A DNA stretch of 64,000 nucleotides, taken from contig CP051238.1 in NCBI GenBank assembly GCA_017794925.1, positions 4,451,021-4,515,020 on the forward strand, in the 5' to 3' direction. This document shows positions 9,258-18,997 of this stretch, one piece after another (position 1 is the stretch's first letter; every line of letters begins with the position of its first letter). A program made the position numbers and the translations under genes. The stretch comes from Aestuariibacter sp. (GTDB taxonomy: Bacteria > Pseudomonadota > Gammaproteobacteria > Enterobacterales > Alteromonadaceae). Under the pieces are notes generated by a model. It was not told where the DNA came from. It made no database searches and saw only the letters and a program-made list of their open reading frames with translations.

Positions 9258-10246
9258 TGAAAGCCGTGATTTGCAATGAATTTGCCCCGTTGGATCAGCT
9301 CGCCTTTGGGGAATGGCCCCTGCCTGTTGCCGGTAACGACGAAGCCTTAATAAAGGTAAGTGCCATCGGCGTAAACTTTCCTGATGCACTGTTAGTACAA
9401 GGCTTATATCAGGCCAAGCCTGAGCGCCCGTTTGTTCCTGGCGCCGAGTTTTCCGGCGTGGTAGAAGCCGTAGGCGACAACGTCACTCACCTTAAAAAAG
9501 GCGACCGCGTTGTGGGTCTTAGCACCCATTACAGTGCCTGTGCTGAATTCATCAGTGTACCGGCTGCGCGTTTAATTCCGGTACCAGAAGCTATTCCTAT
9601 GAATGAAGCAGCCGGCTTAATACTGGCTCACGGTACCGCCCATTACGCGCTTAAACAACGCGCTAATTTGCAAGCAGGTGAAACGTTACTGGTATTAGGT
9701 GCCGCTGGCGGCACGGGTTTGGCAGCGGTACAAATTGGCAAGGCCATGGGTGCCCGGGTCATTGCTGGCTGCTCCAGTGAGGAAAAGCTGGCGCTTGCTA
9801 AAGAAAACGGCGCCGACGAGCTGATTAACTACAGCAGTGACGATCTGCAGACTCAGCTGCGCGCATTAACCAACGGCAAAGGTGTAGACGTGGTGTATGA
9901 CCCGGTAGGCGGCCAGCTGTTTGATGTATGTACCCGCAATATGGCCCCGGCAGGCAGATTATTGGTGGTCGGTTTTGCCGGCGGTGACATACCCAAGTTC
10001 CCGGTAAACCTGGCGCTGGTAAAAGAGTATGCCGTAGTGGGCGTGTTCTTTGGTGCTTTTACCCGACGCGACCCGGCAGCCTATGCCGACAATATGCGTG
10101 AACTACTCGACTGGTATCAAACTGGCAAAGTACACGTGCACATTGATGCCACCTACCCGCTTGCCAACACCGCCGATGCATTTGCCGATGTGATTAATCG
10201 CAAAGCCCGCGGCAAGCTGATTATTTCGCCTCTTATCAATGTTTAA
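9257..10246 (+). CDS. zinc-free NADPH:quinone / enoyl reductase-type MDR protein
   Basis: A 329-residue medium-chain reductase of the quinone oxidoreductase (QOR) branch. It lacks the zinc cysteines of its upstream neighbour and carries the nucleotide-binding segment LVLGAAGGTGLAAVQIGKAM at about residues 145-165. Members reduce quinones or activated C=C bonds with NADPH. The start codon overlaps the alcohol dehydrogenase stop, so translation is probably coupled. In this setting an enoyl-CoA or enone double-bond reduction is plausible, but the sequence alone does not show it. Confidence 0.88.
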   Translation: MKAVICNEFAPLDQLAFGEWPLPVAGNDEALIKVSAIGVNFPDALLVQGLYQAKPERPFVPGAEFSGVVEAVGDNVTHLKKGDRVVGLSTHYSACAEFISVPAARLIPVPEAIPMNEAAGLILAHGTAHYALKQRANLQAGETLLVLGAAGGTGLAAVQIGKAMGARVIAGCSSEEKLALAKENGADELINYSSDDLQTQLRALTNGKGVDVVYDPVGGQLFDVCTRNMAPAGRLLVVGFAGGDIPKFPVNLALVKEYAVVGVFFGAFTRRDPAAYADNMRELLDWYQTGKVHVHIDATYPLANTADAFADVINRKARGKLIISPLINV

Positions 10247-10271
10247 CACGGCTTAACACAGCGAGGACACT

Positions 10272-11534
10272 ATGCATTTTGAACACAGCGAACGCGTAAA
10301 ACAGTTGCAGCAGCAACTGATCGCCTTTATGGACGCGCATATTTATCCGCGCCTGCAGCAATACCGCGACGAAGTAAAAGCCGGGCAATATCCGGTGTCG
10401 TTTATGGCCGACCTGAAAGCACTGGCGAAAAGTGAAGGGCTATGGAATTTATTCCTGCCGGGATTGCAGGACAACGAACCCGGCACGCGCCTGAGCAATT
10501 TGGAATACGCCCCGCTGGCGGAAATCATGGGCCGGGTGCCCTGGTGCTCAGAAGTATTTAACTGCAATGCGCCGGATACCGGCAACATGGAGCTACTGCA
10601 TTTATTTGCCACACCCGAGCAACGCGAACAGTGGCTGAACCCGTTATTGAACGGTGAAATACGCTCAGCCTTTGCCATGACCGAACCCGACGTAGGCTCA
10701 TCGGATGCCACCAATATTCAGACCCGCATTGCACGCGACGGTGACGACTATATTGTGTCGGGCCGCAAATGGTATATCTCCAACTCAGCGCATCCCCACT
10801 GTAAGCTGTTTATATTAATGGGCAAAACCGATCCGGATAACCCCAATCCGCACCACCAGCAAAGTATGGTGCTGATCCCTCGCGATGCCCCCGGCGTGAA
10901 GATTCTGCGTAACTTAAAAGTTATGAATCACACTAACCCCCATGGGCATTGTGAGATCCTGTTCGACAACGTACGCATCCCGGCCAGCAATTTACTGGGC
11001 GAAGAAGGCAAAGGCTTTGCCATGGCCCAGGCGCGATTAGGCCCGGGCAGGATTCACCATTGTATGCGCTCCATCGGACAAGCCGAACTGGCCCTACAGC
11101 TATTAATAGGCAGGGCACAGGAACGCAAAACCAACGGCAAGTTTTTATACCAGCACGGTGCCGTAGCCGACTGGATAGCCCGCTCGCGGATAGAAATAGA
11201 GCAAGCGCGCCTACTGGTACTCAAAGCCGCCTGGAAAATTGATGAGGTGGGATCTAAAGCAGCCGCCGATGATATCTCCTTAATCAAAGCACTCATCCCT
11301 ACCCTGCACACCACGGTAGTAGACCGGGCGATGCAAACTTTCGGCGCCATGGGTACCTCGGAAGACCTACCGCTAGCAGACATGTGGTCACAGGGGCGCG
11401 CACTGCGCTACGCAGACGGTCCTGACGAAGTACATATCCGCAAAATTGCTCGTATGGAAATCAAACGCACCAATGAAAAAGCGGTGGATGTCAGCCATTT
11501 TTATTTTCGTCCTGAATATGACGAAATAAATTAA
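10272..11534 (+). CDS. acyl-CoA dehydrogenase, ACAD10/11-like
   Basis: A 420-residue FAD-dependent acyl-CoA dehydrogenase with the FAD-contact segment AFAMTEPDVGSSDATNI at about 135-150. Near residue 382 the segment RYADGPDEVH replaces the usual Y-E-G motif that supplies the catalytic glutamate; this ADGPDEVH form is what I recall for the ACAD10/ACAD11 branch. In animals that branch is fused to an APH-like kinase and acts on 4-hydroxyacyl-CoA through a 4-phospho intermediate; in pseudomonads a kinase and dehydrogenase pair does this in levulinate use. A separate APH-like kinase gene lies at 41082 in the same putative regulon. RBS GAGGA precedes the ATG; it follows the QOR gene by 25 bases. 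Confidence 0.9.
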   Translation: MHFEHSERVKQLQQQLIAFMDAHIYPRLQQYRDEVKAGQYPVSFMADLKALAKSEGLWNLFLPGLQDNEPGTRLSNLEYAPLAEIMGRVPWCSEVFNCNAPDTGNMELLHLFATPEQREQWLNPLLNGEIRSAFAMTEPDVGSSDATNIQTRIARDGDDYIVSGRKWYISNSAHPHCKLFILMGKTDPDNPNPHHQQSMVLIPRDAPGVKILRNLKVMNHTNPHGHCEILFDNVRIPASNLLGEEGKGFAMAQARLGPGRIHHCMRSIGQAELALQLLIGRAQERKTNGKFLYQHGAVADWIARSRIEIEQARLLVLKAAWKIDEVGSKAAADDISLIKALIPTLHTTVVDRAMQTFGAMGTSEDLPLADMWSQGRALRYADGPDEVHIRKIARMEIKRTNEKAVDVSHFYFRPEYDEIN

Positions 11535-11548
11535 AAATGAACTATTGA

Positions 11549-11563
11549 TTTCGCTATGTGAAA
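11549..11563. promoter_or_regulatory. IclR-type operator, copy 4 (heteromeric ACAD / ETF operon)
   Basis: TTTCGC TAT GTGAAA, the copy closest to a perfect palindrome. It lies 65 bases upstream of the second acyl-CoA dehydrogenase, suggesting a separate promoter for that gene, its partner and etfBA. Confidence 0.7.
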
Positions 11564-11628
11564 CTGTATACTGCAAATGATGATTGATTAACCTATTATT
11601 GGGCGTCACTTTTGCAGGATACAGTTTT

Positions 11629-12825
11629 ATGAATATTAATTTCTCCGAACAAGAACTGGCCTTCCAACAGGAAGTGCAAACCTTCTTCCGCGAAGAACTG
11701 CCAGAATCCGTTCAGGCACACATCGACAACGGGTTAAGCTTTAGTGCTGAAGTCACCGTTGCTTACCAAAAAGCGCTATACAACAAAGGCTGGGCTGGCA
11801 TTAACTGGCCGGTTGAACACGGCGGCACCGGCTGGACGCCCACACAGAAATACATTTTCCAAACTGAATCAGCCAAGGCAAAAGCGCCACGCCAGATCCC
11901 GTTTGGTTACTCGATGGTTGCGCCAATCATTTATACCTTTGGTAACGAAGAACAAAAACAACGCTTCCTGCCTGACATACTGGCGTCGAACACCTGGTGG
12001 TGTCAGGGCTACTCTGAGCCGAATGCCGGATCTGACCTGGCCGGGTTAAAAACCCGCGCCGTACGCGACGGCAATCACTACATTGTTAACGGCACCAAAA
12101 CCTGGACAACACTGGGTCATCACGCCGACTGGATCTTCTGTCTGGTCCGTACCAGCGACGAAGACAGCAAACAAAAAGGCATCAGCTTTTTGCTTATCGA
12201 CATGACCTCACCGGGCGTATCGGTAAAACCCATTATTACCCTGGACGGCCGACGCGAAGTAAACGAAGTGGCATTCCAGGACGTGAAAGTACCGGTAGAA
12301 AACCTGGTAGGTGAAGAAGGCCGCGGCTGGACTTACGCCAAGGTACTGCTGACCCACGAACGCACCAACATTGCCGGTGTGGCAGTGTCCAAGCAGCGCC
12401 TGAGTGCCTTGTACGACTTGCTAAACCAGCCACCAGCAGGCTGTCCGGATCTGAAAAACAACAGCGTGTTTATGAGTCGTGTTGTACAGGTTGAAATGGA
12501 GCTTAAAGCACTGGAGTTCACCGACTTACGCGTGCTGTCTTCAGTCAGTACCGGTACCGCACCGGGCCCGGAGTCATCCATTCTGAAAATCAAAGGCACC
12601 GAGATCCAACAGGCACTGGATGAACTCTACGTGGAGATCGCCGGTATTTATGCGCTGCCCTTTGTACCCGAGCAGTACGACGAAGCCGGTTACGAGCCTC
12701 GCATTGAGCCGTTCTTCGCACCGAATGCCGCGCCGCATTACTACAACAACCGTAAGGTCACTATTTATGGTGGCAGTAACGAGATTCAGAAAAACATTAT
12801 TGCCAAGCAAGTGCTTGGACTGTAA
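11629..12825 (+). CDS. acyl-CoA dehydrogenase, large subunit of a probable heteromeric enzyme
   Basis: A 398-residue acyl-CoA dehydrogenase resembling PimC-type large subunits. FAD contacts are seen in GYSEPNAGSDLAGLKTRA. In the C-terminal motif IYGGSNEIQKNIIAKQVLGL a glycine stands where single-subunit enzymes have the catalytic glutamate of YEG, so the base must come from elsewhere, as in heteromeric enzymes. I chose ATG 11629 (MNINFSEQEL) over an in-frame upstream ATG, since AGGA lies nine bases before it and the family starts this way. It is followed within 12 bases by the partner subunit. PimCD-type pairs act on dicarboxylyl- or branched acyl-CoA; the substrate here is unproven. Confidence 0.9.
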   Translation: MNINFSEQELAFQQEVQTFFREELPESVQAHIDNGLSFSAEVTVAYQKALYNKGWAGINWPVEHGGTGWTPTQKYIFQTESAKAKAPRQIPFGYSMVAPIIYTFGNEEQKQRFLPDILASNTWWCQGYSEPNAGSDLAGLKTRAVRDGNHYIVNGTKTWTTLGHHADWIFCLVRTSDEDSKQKGISFLLIDMTSPGVSVKPIITLDGRREVNEVAFQDVKVPVENLVGEEGRGWTYAKVLLTHERTNIAGVAVSKQRLSALYDLLNQPPAGCPDLKNNSVFMSRVVQVEMELKALEFTDLRVLSSVSTGTAPGPESSILKIKGTEIQQALDELYVEIAGIYALPFVPEQYDEAGYEPRIEPFFAPNAAPHYYNNRKVTIYGGSNEIQKNIIAKQVLGL

Positions 12826-12837
12826 CGGGAGTCAATC

Positions 12838-13974
12838 ATGGATTTTGCATTAAATGATATTCAGCAAATGCTGAAAGACAGCGCCGGTAAATTCATTCAC
12901 AACGATTACGACTTTGAAACGCGCCAAAAGCACAGTCATTCAGAACTGGGCTACAGCGAAGACAACTGGCAGTTGTTTGCAGAACTAGGCTGGCTGGCCC
13001 TGCCCTTTGCAGAAGAATTTGGTGGCCTTGATGGCAACGCAACCGACCTGATGGTGTTAATGACCGAGCTGGGCAAAGGCCTGATTGTGGAGCCTTACCT
13101 GTCCACCGTGGTACTGGCCGGTAACGCGATTCAACGCGGCGGCACGGCTGAACAAAAAGAGGCCTTGATTGGCGGCATTGTGGGCGGCGAACTAAAACTG
13201 GCGTTTGCCGGTTTGGAAGCCCAGTCAGCTACCGACATCAGCAGCATTAGCACACAAGCCAGCACACAAAGCGGCGGTGTCGTACTCAACGGCAAGAAGC
13301 AGGTAGTACTGCATGCCCAGAGCGCCGACAAACTGGTAGTGGCCGCGCGTTCACATAATAACAACGGCAACATTGCCCTGTACCTGGTAGACGCGAACGC
13401 CGACGGTGTAGCAGCACATCACTACCCGACTAACGATGGTGCCCGTGCCAGCGACCTGACCTTTACCAACGTCGCCGCCGAACTTCTGGGCGACAGCGAC
13501 GATGCCGCTGCTGTGATTCAGGCAGTACTGAACGACGCCATTGTCGCCGTATCGGCGGAAGCCGTTGGCGTGATGGACAAAATGCTCTCAGCCACAGTGG
13601 AGTACACCAAAGTGCGTAAGCAGTTCGACGTGCCCATTGCCAAGTTCCAGATCCTGCAACACAACATGGTCGACATGTTTATGGAATGCGAACAAGCACG
13701 CTCCATGGTGTATTACGCCGCCATCACCATTGGTGAAGGCAATAGCGAAGAACAAGTGGCTGAAGCGAACAAAGCCAGCCAGTTTCTGAAGTGGAAAGTG
13801 GGTCAGGCAGCGCGTCTGGTAGGGCAAACCGCAGTGCAACTGCACGGCGGTATGGGCGTAACCGACGAGCTGGACGTAGGCCACATGTTCAAACGCCTTA
13901 CCATGATCAACACCCTGTTCGGTTCCATGGACACCCACTTAGACAACCTGGTTAAACAGCGTCAGGCTGCATAG
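12838..13974 (+). CDS. acyl-CoA dehydrogenase, small subunit partner
   Basis: A 378-residue acyl-CoA dehydrogenase homologue resembling PimD-type small subunits. The central region is degenerate compared with the large subunit: the usual TEP.GSD FAD segment is replaced by FAGLEAQSATDISS. The C-terminal half keeps the helical ARSMVYYAA and QLHGGMGVTDE segments found in ACAD dimer interfaces. It ends with MFKRLTMINTLFGSMDTHLD and lacks the YEG motif. Tight coupling with the preceding gene (12-base gap, GGGAG ribosome site) and with etfB after it (9-base gap) supports a heterodimeric enzyme that donates electrons to the adjacent ETF. Confidence 0.88.
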   Translation: MDFALNDIQQMLKDSAGKFIHNDYDFETRQKHSHSELGYSEDNWQLFAELGWLALPFAEEFGGLDGNATDLMVLMTELGKGLIVEPYLSTVVLAGNAIQRGGTAEQKEALIGGIVGGELKLAFAGLEAQSATDISSISTQASTQSGGVVLNGKKQVVLHAQSADKLVVAARSHNNNGNIALYLVDANADGVAAHHYPTNDGARASDLTFTNVAAELLGDSDDAAAVIQAVLNDAIVAVSAEAVGVMDKMLSATVEYTKVRKQFDVPIAKFQILQHNMVDMFMECEQARSMVYYAAITIGEGNSEEQVAEANKASQFLKWKVGQAARLVGQTAVQLHGGMGVTDELDVGHMFKRLTMINTLFGSMDTHLDNLVKQRQAA

Positions 13975-13983
13975 GAGTTCCCC

Positions 13984-14733
13984 ATGAAAGTACTCGTTAC
14001 CGTAAAACGCGTGATCGACTACAACGTCAAGATCCGCGTAAAGCCCGATGGCAGTGACGTTGACTTAACCAACGTCAAAATGGCGGTTAACCCGTTTTGC
14101 GAAATCGCCGTTGAAGAAGCCGTGCGCCTGAAAGAAAAAGGCATTGCCAGCGAAATCGTGGTGGTGTCAGTAGGTGGCAGTGAAGCTCAGGAACAACTGC
14201 GCACCGCGCTGGCCCTGGGTGCTGACCGCGCCATTCTAGTGGAGTCCACCGCCAACACCGAATCGCTGAATGTGGCAAAGCTGCTGGCCAAAGTAGTTGA
14301 GCAGGAACAGCCTTCCCTGGTGATCATGGGTAAACAGGCCATCGACTCTGACAACAACCAAACCGGTCAGATGCTCGCCGCCTTGTGCGATATGCCACAG
14401 GCCACCTTTGCGTCAGAAGTCTCCGTCGCCGACAACAGCGTAACAGTAACCCGCGAAATCGACGGCGGTTTGCAAACCCTGTCGCTGCAGCTACCCGCAA
14501 TTGTTACCACCGATTTGCGTTTGAACGAGCCGCGCTACGCGTCGCTACCCAACATTATGAAAGCCAAGTGCAAACCACTTGCCACCGTCACGCCAGACGA
14601 TCTGGGTGTAACTCTGTCAGCGCACACGCAACTGCTGGGCGTTAACCCGCCACCTCAGCGCAGCGCCGGTGTAAAAGTGAAATCTGTTGCCGAGCTGGTC
14701 GACAAACTTAAAAACGAAGCCAAGGTGATCTAA
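13984..14733 (+). CDS. etfB: electron transfer flavoprotein beta subunit
   Basis: A 249-residue EtfB. Typical features are [20 protein letters not shown] at the N-terminus, [16 protein letters not shown], and the nucleotide-binding loop region near [19 protein letters not shown]. EtfAB accepts electrons from acyl-CoA dehydrogenases and passes them to ETF:quinone oxidoreductase. Its stop codon directly abuts the etfA start. Being inside an acyl-CoA dehydrogenase operon marks it as at least partly dedicated to this pathway, though it could also be the genome's only ETF. Confidence 0.96.
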   Translation: MKVLVTVKRVIDYNVKIRVKPDGSDVDLTNVKMAVNPFCEIAVEEAVRLKEKGIASEIVVVSVGGSEAQEQLRTALALGADRAILVESTANTESLNVAKLLAKVVEQEQPSLVIMGKQAIDSDNNQTGQMLAALCDMPQATFASEVSVADNSVTVTREIDGGLQTLSLQLPAIVTTDLRLNEPRYASLPNIMKAKCKPLATVTPDDLGVTLSAHTQLLGVNPPPQRSAGVKVKSVAELVDKLKNEAKVI

Positions 14734-15660
14734 ATGGCCATTTTAGTGATTGCAGAACACGATAATCAGCAGTTAAAACCTGCTACTTTGAATACCGTTA
14801 ATGCGGCAAGTCAGTTAAATCAGCCCATCTCCATTCTGGTCATTGGCAGCGACTGTCAGGCCGTGGCTGAACAAGCCAGTGCCGTGAGTGGCGTGGATAC
14901 CGTACTGGTTGCGGACAACGCTGCTTACCAGCATCAACTGGCCGAAAACACTGCCAAGCTGATTGCCGAACTGGCGAGCGACTTTGACTATGTGATTGCC
15001 GCTGGCACGACGACCGGCAAGAACACCCTGCCCCGCGTTGCGGCCCTGCTGGATGTCGCTCAGATATCTGACATTGTGGCCGTGAAAAGCGCCGATACGT
15101 TTGTGCGCCCGATTTATGCGGGTAACGCACTGGCCACCATTCAGTCTTTAGATAGCAAAAAAGTAATCACCGTGCGAACCAGTGCCTTTGATGCAGCGGG
15201 TACCGACGGCAGCGCCACTATTACCCCTTGCGGCCTGGTACATGCCAACGCGCAAAGTGAATTTGTGTCGGAAGAACTGGCCGTGTCTGAGCGCCCGGAA
15301 CTGACCGCCGCCAGCGTGATCATCTCGGGTGGTCGCGGTATGGGCAACGGCGAGAACTTCAGCCTGCTGGAAAAAGTCGCCGACAAGCTTGGCGCGGCAG
15401 TAGGCGCATCACGCGCCGCAGTAGACGCTGGCTTTGTGCCAAACGACATGCAGGTAGGTCAAACCGGCAAAATCGTGGCCCCGGATCTGTACATTGCCGT
15501 GGGTATCTCTGGTGCCATTCAGCACCAGGCCGGTATGAAAGACTCCAAAGTGATCGTGGCCATTAACAAAGACGAAGAAGCACCTATCTTCCAGATTGCC
15601 GACTACGGCCTGGTAGCAGACCTGTTTGAGGTTCTGCCTGAACTGGAAAGTTTGCTGTAA
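14734..15660 (+). CDS. etfA: electron transfer flavoprotein alpha subunit
   Basis: A 308-residue EtfA. The FAD-binding C-terminal domain is clear from [40 protein letters not shown] and [20 protein letters not shown]. It forms the heterodimer with EtfB and binds FAD. It is translationally linked to etfB with zero spacing, and a hairpin follows before the next promoter region. Confidence 0.97.
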   Translation: MAILVIAEHDNQQLKPATLNTVNAASQLNQPISILVIGSDCQAVAEQASAVSGVDTVLVADNAAYQHQLAENTAKLIAELASDFDYVIAAGTTTGKNTLPRVAALLDVAQISDIVAVKSADTFVRPIYAGNALATIQSLDSKKVITVRTSAFDAAGTDGSATITPCGLVHANAQSEFVSEELAVSERPELTAASVIISGGRGMGNGENFSLLEKVADKLGAAVGASRAAVDAGFVPNDMQVGQTGKIVAPDLYIAVGISGAIQHQAGMKDSKVIVAINKDEEAPIFQIADYGLVADLFEVLPELESLL

Positions 15661-15679
15661 CCAAGCGTGACCTCAACAT

Positions 15680-15718
15680 TGGCTGCCAGCTTCGCACTCG
15701 CTGCGCAGCCAGTGTTTT
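15680..15718 (+). terminator. probable terminator after etfA
   Basis: TGGCTGC (15680-15686) pairs with GCAGCCA (15705-15711), followed by GTGTTTT. The T run touches the next IclR-type palindrome. Confidence 0.5.
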
Positions 15719-15730
15719 CACACTGCAAAC
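15716..15730. promoter_or_regulatory. IclR-type operator, copy 5 (ETF:QO operon)
   Basis: TTTCAC ACT GCAAAC, a weaker match (perfect left arm, right arm two off), 61 bases upstream of the ETF:QO GTG start. That distance is the same as for copies 2 to 4, which supports function. Confidence 0.5.
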
Positions 15731-15790
15731 TAAGGTATCCGGCCGCTATTGCCTGGCGGAATAACACAATTTAAGAAAAGAGGATTTGCT

Positions 15791-17464
15791 GTGGAACGAG
15801 AATCGATGGAGTTTGACGTAGTGATCGTCGGTGCCGGACCTGCGGGTTTATCGGCAGCCTATCATCTGAAAAAACTGGCGAACGACAAGCAACAGGACAT
15901 CAGTGTTTGCGTGTTGGAAAAAGGCTCTGAAGTAGGCGCCCATATTCTGTCGGGTGCCATATTAGAAACCACAGCCCTGGACGAACTGATCCCCGACTGG
16001 CAGGAAAAAGGCGCACCGCTTACCACGCCCGTTACTGAAGACGCACTGTACCTGCTTAAAGATCAGCAACGCGCCACCAAAGTACCCGGCTGGGCCATTC
16101 CCGCCCCCATGCACAACAACGGCAACTACATTGTGAGCCTGGGCAACGTATGCCGCTGGCTGGCCACTCAGGCCGAAGCCATTGGCGTAGAAATATTCCC
16201 CGGCTTTGCAGCCGCGGAAATCGCCTACGACGACAACGGTCGGGTAAAAGGCGTGTATACCGGCGACATGGGCATTAGCAAAGACGGCGAACAAAAAGAC
16301 AGCTACATGCCCGGCATGGCACTGTACGGCAAATACACTCTGTTTGCCGAAGGCTGTCGTGGTCACTTGGGCAAACAGCTTATCAGCCAGTTCAAGCTCG
16401 ATGAAAACAGCGATCCCCAGCACTACGGTATTGGCATAAAAGAACTGTGGGAGATCGACCCTGCGTTACACAAATCAGGCCTGGTCGTGCACGGCTCAGG
16501 CTGGCCACTGGACAACGACACCACCGGCGGTTTTTTCCTGTACCACGCCGACAACAATCAGGTTGTGGTAGGGTTAATTGTGGATCTGAACTACAGCAAC
16601 CCGCACATCAGCCCGTTCGACGAATTCCAGCAAATGAAGCATCACCCGTTGTTTGCGGACGTACTCTCAACCGGCAAGCGCTTAAGCTACGGCGCTAGGG
16701 CCATTGCCAAAGGCGGCTTAAATGCCCTGCCCGATATGGCATTCCCCGGCGGCCTACTGATTGGCTGTGATGCAGGCACCCTGAACTTCGCCAAAATCAA
16801 AGGCACCCATACCGCCATGAAGTCGGGCATGATTGCAGCAGAAAACGTGCTGAACGCGCTAATTCAGGATGGGCAGAGTGGTCAGGACGGACAAGACAAC
16901 CTGCCAGACACGCTGACCGGCTTCACCGACGCCTTCCGCGATTCCTGGTTACACAAAGAACTGCATGCCAGCCGCAATTTCGGCCCGGCTATGCACAAGT
17001 TCGGCCCCATTATGGGCGGTGCTTACAACTGGATTGAGCAAAACCTGTTTAAAGGTCGCTTACCCTGGACCCTACACGACACCAAGCCCGACTATGCACA
17101 AATGAAACCCGCCAGCGAGTGCCCTGAAAAGCACTACCCTAAACCGGATGGCAAGCTGAGTTTCGACAAGCTCTCGTCGGTATATTTGTCGAACACCAAC
17201 CACGAAGAAGATCAGCCCAGCCATTTGCGCTTACTCGACCCGGCCATTCCGGTAAAAGTAAACCTGGCCAAATACAACGAACCGGCCCAGCGCTATTGCC
17301 CGGCAGGCGTGTACGAAATTGTGGAAGCCGAGTCTGGCCCGCAACTTCAAATCAATGCGCAAAACTGTGTGCACTGTAAAACCTGCGACATAAAAGATCC
17401 GTCGCAGAACATTTGCTGGGTACCGCCCGAAGGTACCGGCGGCCCGAACTACCCGAACATGTAG
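15791..17464 (+). CDS. electron transfer flavoprotein:ubiquinone oxidoreductase
   Basis: A 557-residue membrane-associated flavo-iron-sulfur protein that moves electrons from reduced ETF to ubiquinone. The N-terminal FAD site is FDVVIVGAGPAGLSAAYHL; a ubiquinone/FAD region contains EKGSEVGAHILSGAILE; the C-terminal ferredoxin-like domain ends with four cysteines (CPAGVYEI, then CVHCKTCDIKDP) for one [4Fe-4S] cluster. I prefer GTG at 15791, preceded by AAGAGGA with 8-base spacing, over an ATG at 15749 that would add 14 non-family residues. It heads an operon with the dehydrogenase and thiolase that follow. Confidence 0.95.
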   Translation: MERESMEFDVVIVGAGPAGLSAAYHLKKLANDKQQDISVCVLEKGSEVGAHILSGAILETTALDELIPDWQEKGAPLTTPVTEDALYLLKDQQRATKVPGWAIPAPMHNNGNYIVSLGNVCRWLATQAEAIGVEIFPGFAAAEIAYDDNGRVKGVYTGDMGISKDGEQKDSYMPGMALYGKYTLFAEGCRGHLGKQLISQFKLDENSDPQHYGIGIKELWEIDPALHKSGLVVHGSGWPLDNDTTGGFFLYHADNNQVVVGLIVDLNYSNPHISPFDEFQQMKHHPLFADVLSTGKRLSYGARAIAKGGLNALPDMAFPGGLLIGCDAGTLNFAKIKGTHTAMKSGMIAAENVLNALIQDGQSGQDGQDNLPDTLTGFTDAFRDSWLHKELHASRNFGPAMHKFGPIMGGAYNWIEQNLFKGRLPWTLHDTKPDYAQMKPASECPEKHYPKPDGKLSFDKLSSVYLSNTNHEEDQPSHLRLLDPAIPVKVNLAKYNEPAQRYCPAGVYEIVEAESGPQLQINAQNCVHCKTCDIKDPSQNICWVPPEGTGGPNYPNM

Positions 17465-17471
17465 GTGAATA

Positions 17472-18995
17472 ATGCAAACCATTCAACACACAGGGGTAGT
17501 CGGCGCAGGCGCCATGGGCCGCGGCATTGCACAGGTATTGCTGGCCAGCGGTAAAAACGTGGTACTAGTTGATACCCAGGCCGATGCGCTGACGTCGGCC
17601 CGCGATAACATTAACACCATGCTGACCAAACAAGCCGCCAAAGGCCGCCTGACCGGGATCAGCGTTGAACAGGCCATGAACAACCTGTCGCTGGCACAAA
17701 CCGACGCTCTGGACCAACTGGCCCACTGCGACCTGATTGTCGAGGCCATAGTTGAGCGCTACGACGCCAAAATTGCCCTGTTTCAACAGTTAGAAACTTT
17801 GGTAGCCGAGCACTGTATTCTGGCGACGAACACCTCGTCGTTATCTGTAACCCAGATCGCAGCCGGTTGTGCGAATCCGGAACGCGTAGTGGGCTGGCAC
17901 TTTTTTAACCCCGTGCCGTTAATGCGACTGGCCGAAGTGATTGGCGCACTGCAAACACGCGCCGACGTGGTTGAACAGATTGTTGCCCTTACCCATGCCA
18001 TTGGCCATACGCCGGTAACGGTAAAAGACATGCCCGGCTTTTTGGTGAATCACGTAGGCCGGGGATGCGGCGGCGAAGCGCTGCACGTGCTGGCCGAACA
18101 AGTGGCCGACATTGCCCAAACCGACCGTATTCTTACCGCTCAGTGCGGCTTTAAAATGGGCCCCTTTACCCTGTTCGATTTAACCGGACTGGATATTTCC
18201 CACAAGGTCACTGAGTCAATTTACCAGCAGTTTTATCACGACCCACGCTATCGCCCCAGTCCACTGGCTGAACAGCGTGTGCAGGCAGGTTTACTGGGCA
18301 GAAAAACCGGCAAAGGGTTTTACACCTACACCGACGGCAAGCAGCAAATACCCGAGCAGCCCGCCACGCCTTCGCTCGATGACACAAAGGCTATGCCAGT
18401 GTGGGTTGCAGGCGGCCATAGTCACGAACATAAGCAACTATTGCAATTGTTAAGTAACACCAACGCCATCATTGAACAAGGTAAAGAGCCGTCTGAAGGC
18501 GCGCTGATCATCATTAGCCCCTGGGGCATCGATGCCACCAGCTATGCCTACGCACAAGGATTGGATACCAGCCGCACCATCGCGGTAGATCCCCTGTTCC
18601 CCGATACAGACATTCGCGTACTTATGCGCACACAAGCCACCCGCAGCGACGTAACAGAATACGCCCACGCCCTGTTCGCCAGCACCGGTAAACAGGTAGA
18701 AGTGATTCACGACAGCTACGGCTTCGTAAGTCAGCGAGTATTGGCCTGCATTATCAATATTGCCTGCGACATGGTGCACAAAGACATTGCCAGCGCCGCC
18801 GATATCGACCGCGCCATGCAGCTGGGCTTGGGCTACCCACAAGGTGCCTTTGCCTGGGCCAGTCAAATTGGTGCGGCCAACGTACTGAGCTTGCTACAGC
18901 GGCTGTTCGCTCAAAGCGGCGACCCGCGCTATCGCCCTAGCGTCTGGCTACAGCGCCAGGTTAAAACTGGTAGTCCACTCATTCAAGGAGCCTGA
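17472..18995 (+). CDS. 3-hydroxyacyl-CoA dehydrogenase, PaaH/PaaC-like with duplicated C-terminal domain
   Basis: A 507-residue NAD-dependent dehydrogenase. The Rossmann domain begins [28 protein letters not shown] and [19 protein letters not shown] are the family signatures. One 3HCDH domain lies at about 185-285 and a second at about 410-500 ([16 protein letters not shown] then [11 protein letters not shown]), the layout of phenylacetate-pathway PaaH proteins. It oxidises 3-hydroxyacyl-CoA to the 3-keto ester. It starts eight bases after ETF:QO and ends two bases before the thiolase, so all three should be one transcript. Resemblance to PaaH does not prove a dicarboxylyl substrate. Confidence 0.92.
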   Translation: MQTIQHTGVVGAGAMGRGIAQVLLASGKNVVLVDTQADALTSARDNINTMLTKQAAKGRLTGISVEQAMNNLSLAQTDALDQLAHCDLIVEAIVERYDAKIALFQQLETLVAEHCILATNTSSLSVTQIAAGCANPERVVGWHFFNPVPLMRLAEVIGALQTRADVVEQIVALTHAIGHTPVTVKDMPGFLVNHVGRGCGGEALHVLAEQVADIAQTDRILTAQCGFKMGPFTLFDLTGLDISHKVTESIYQQFYHDPRYRPSPLAEQRVQAGLLGRKTGKGFYTYTDGKQQIPEQPATPSLDDTKAMPVWVAGGHSHEHKQLLQLLSNTNAIIEQGKEPSEGALIIISPWGIDATSYAYAQGLDTSRTIAVDPLFPDTDIRVLMRTQATRSDVTEYAHALFASTGKQVEVIHDSYGFVSQRVLACIINIACDMVHKDIASAADIDRAMQLGLGYPQGAFAWASQIGAANVLSLLQRLFAQSGDPRYRPSVWLQRQVKTGSPLIQGA

Positions 18996-18997
18996 TC

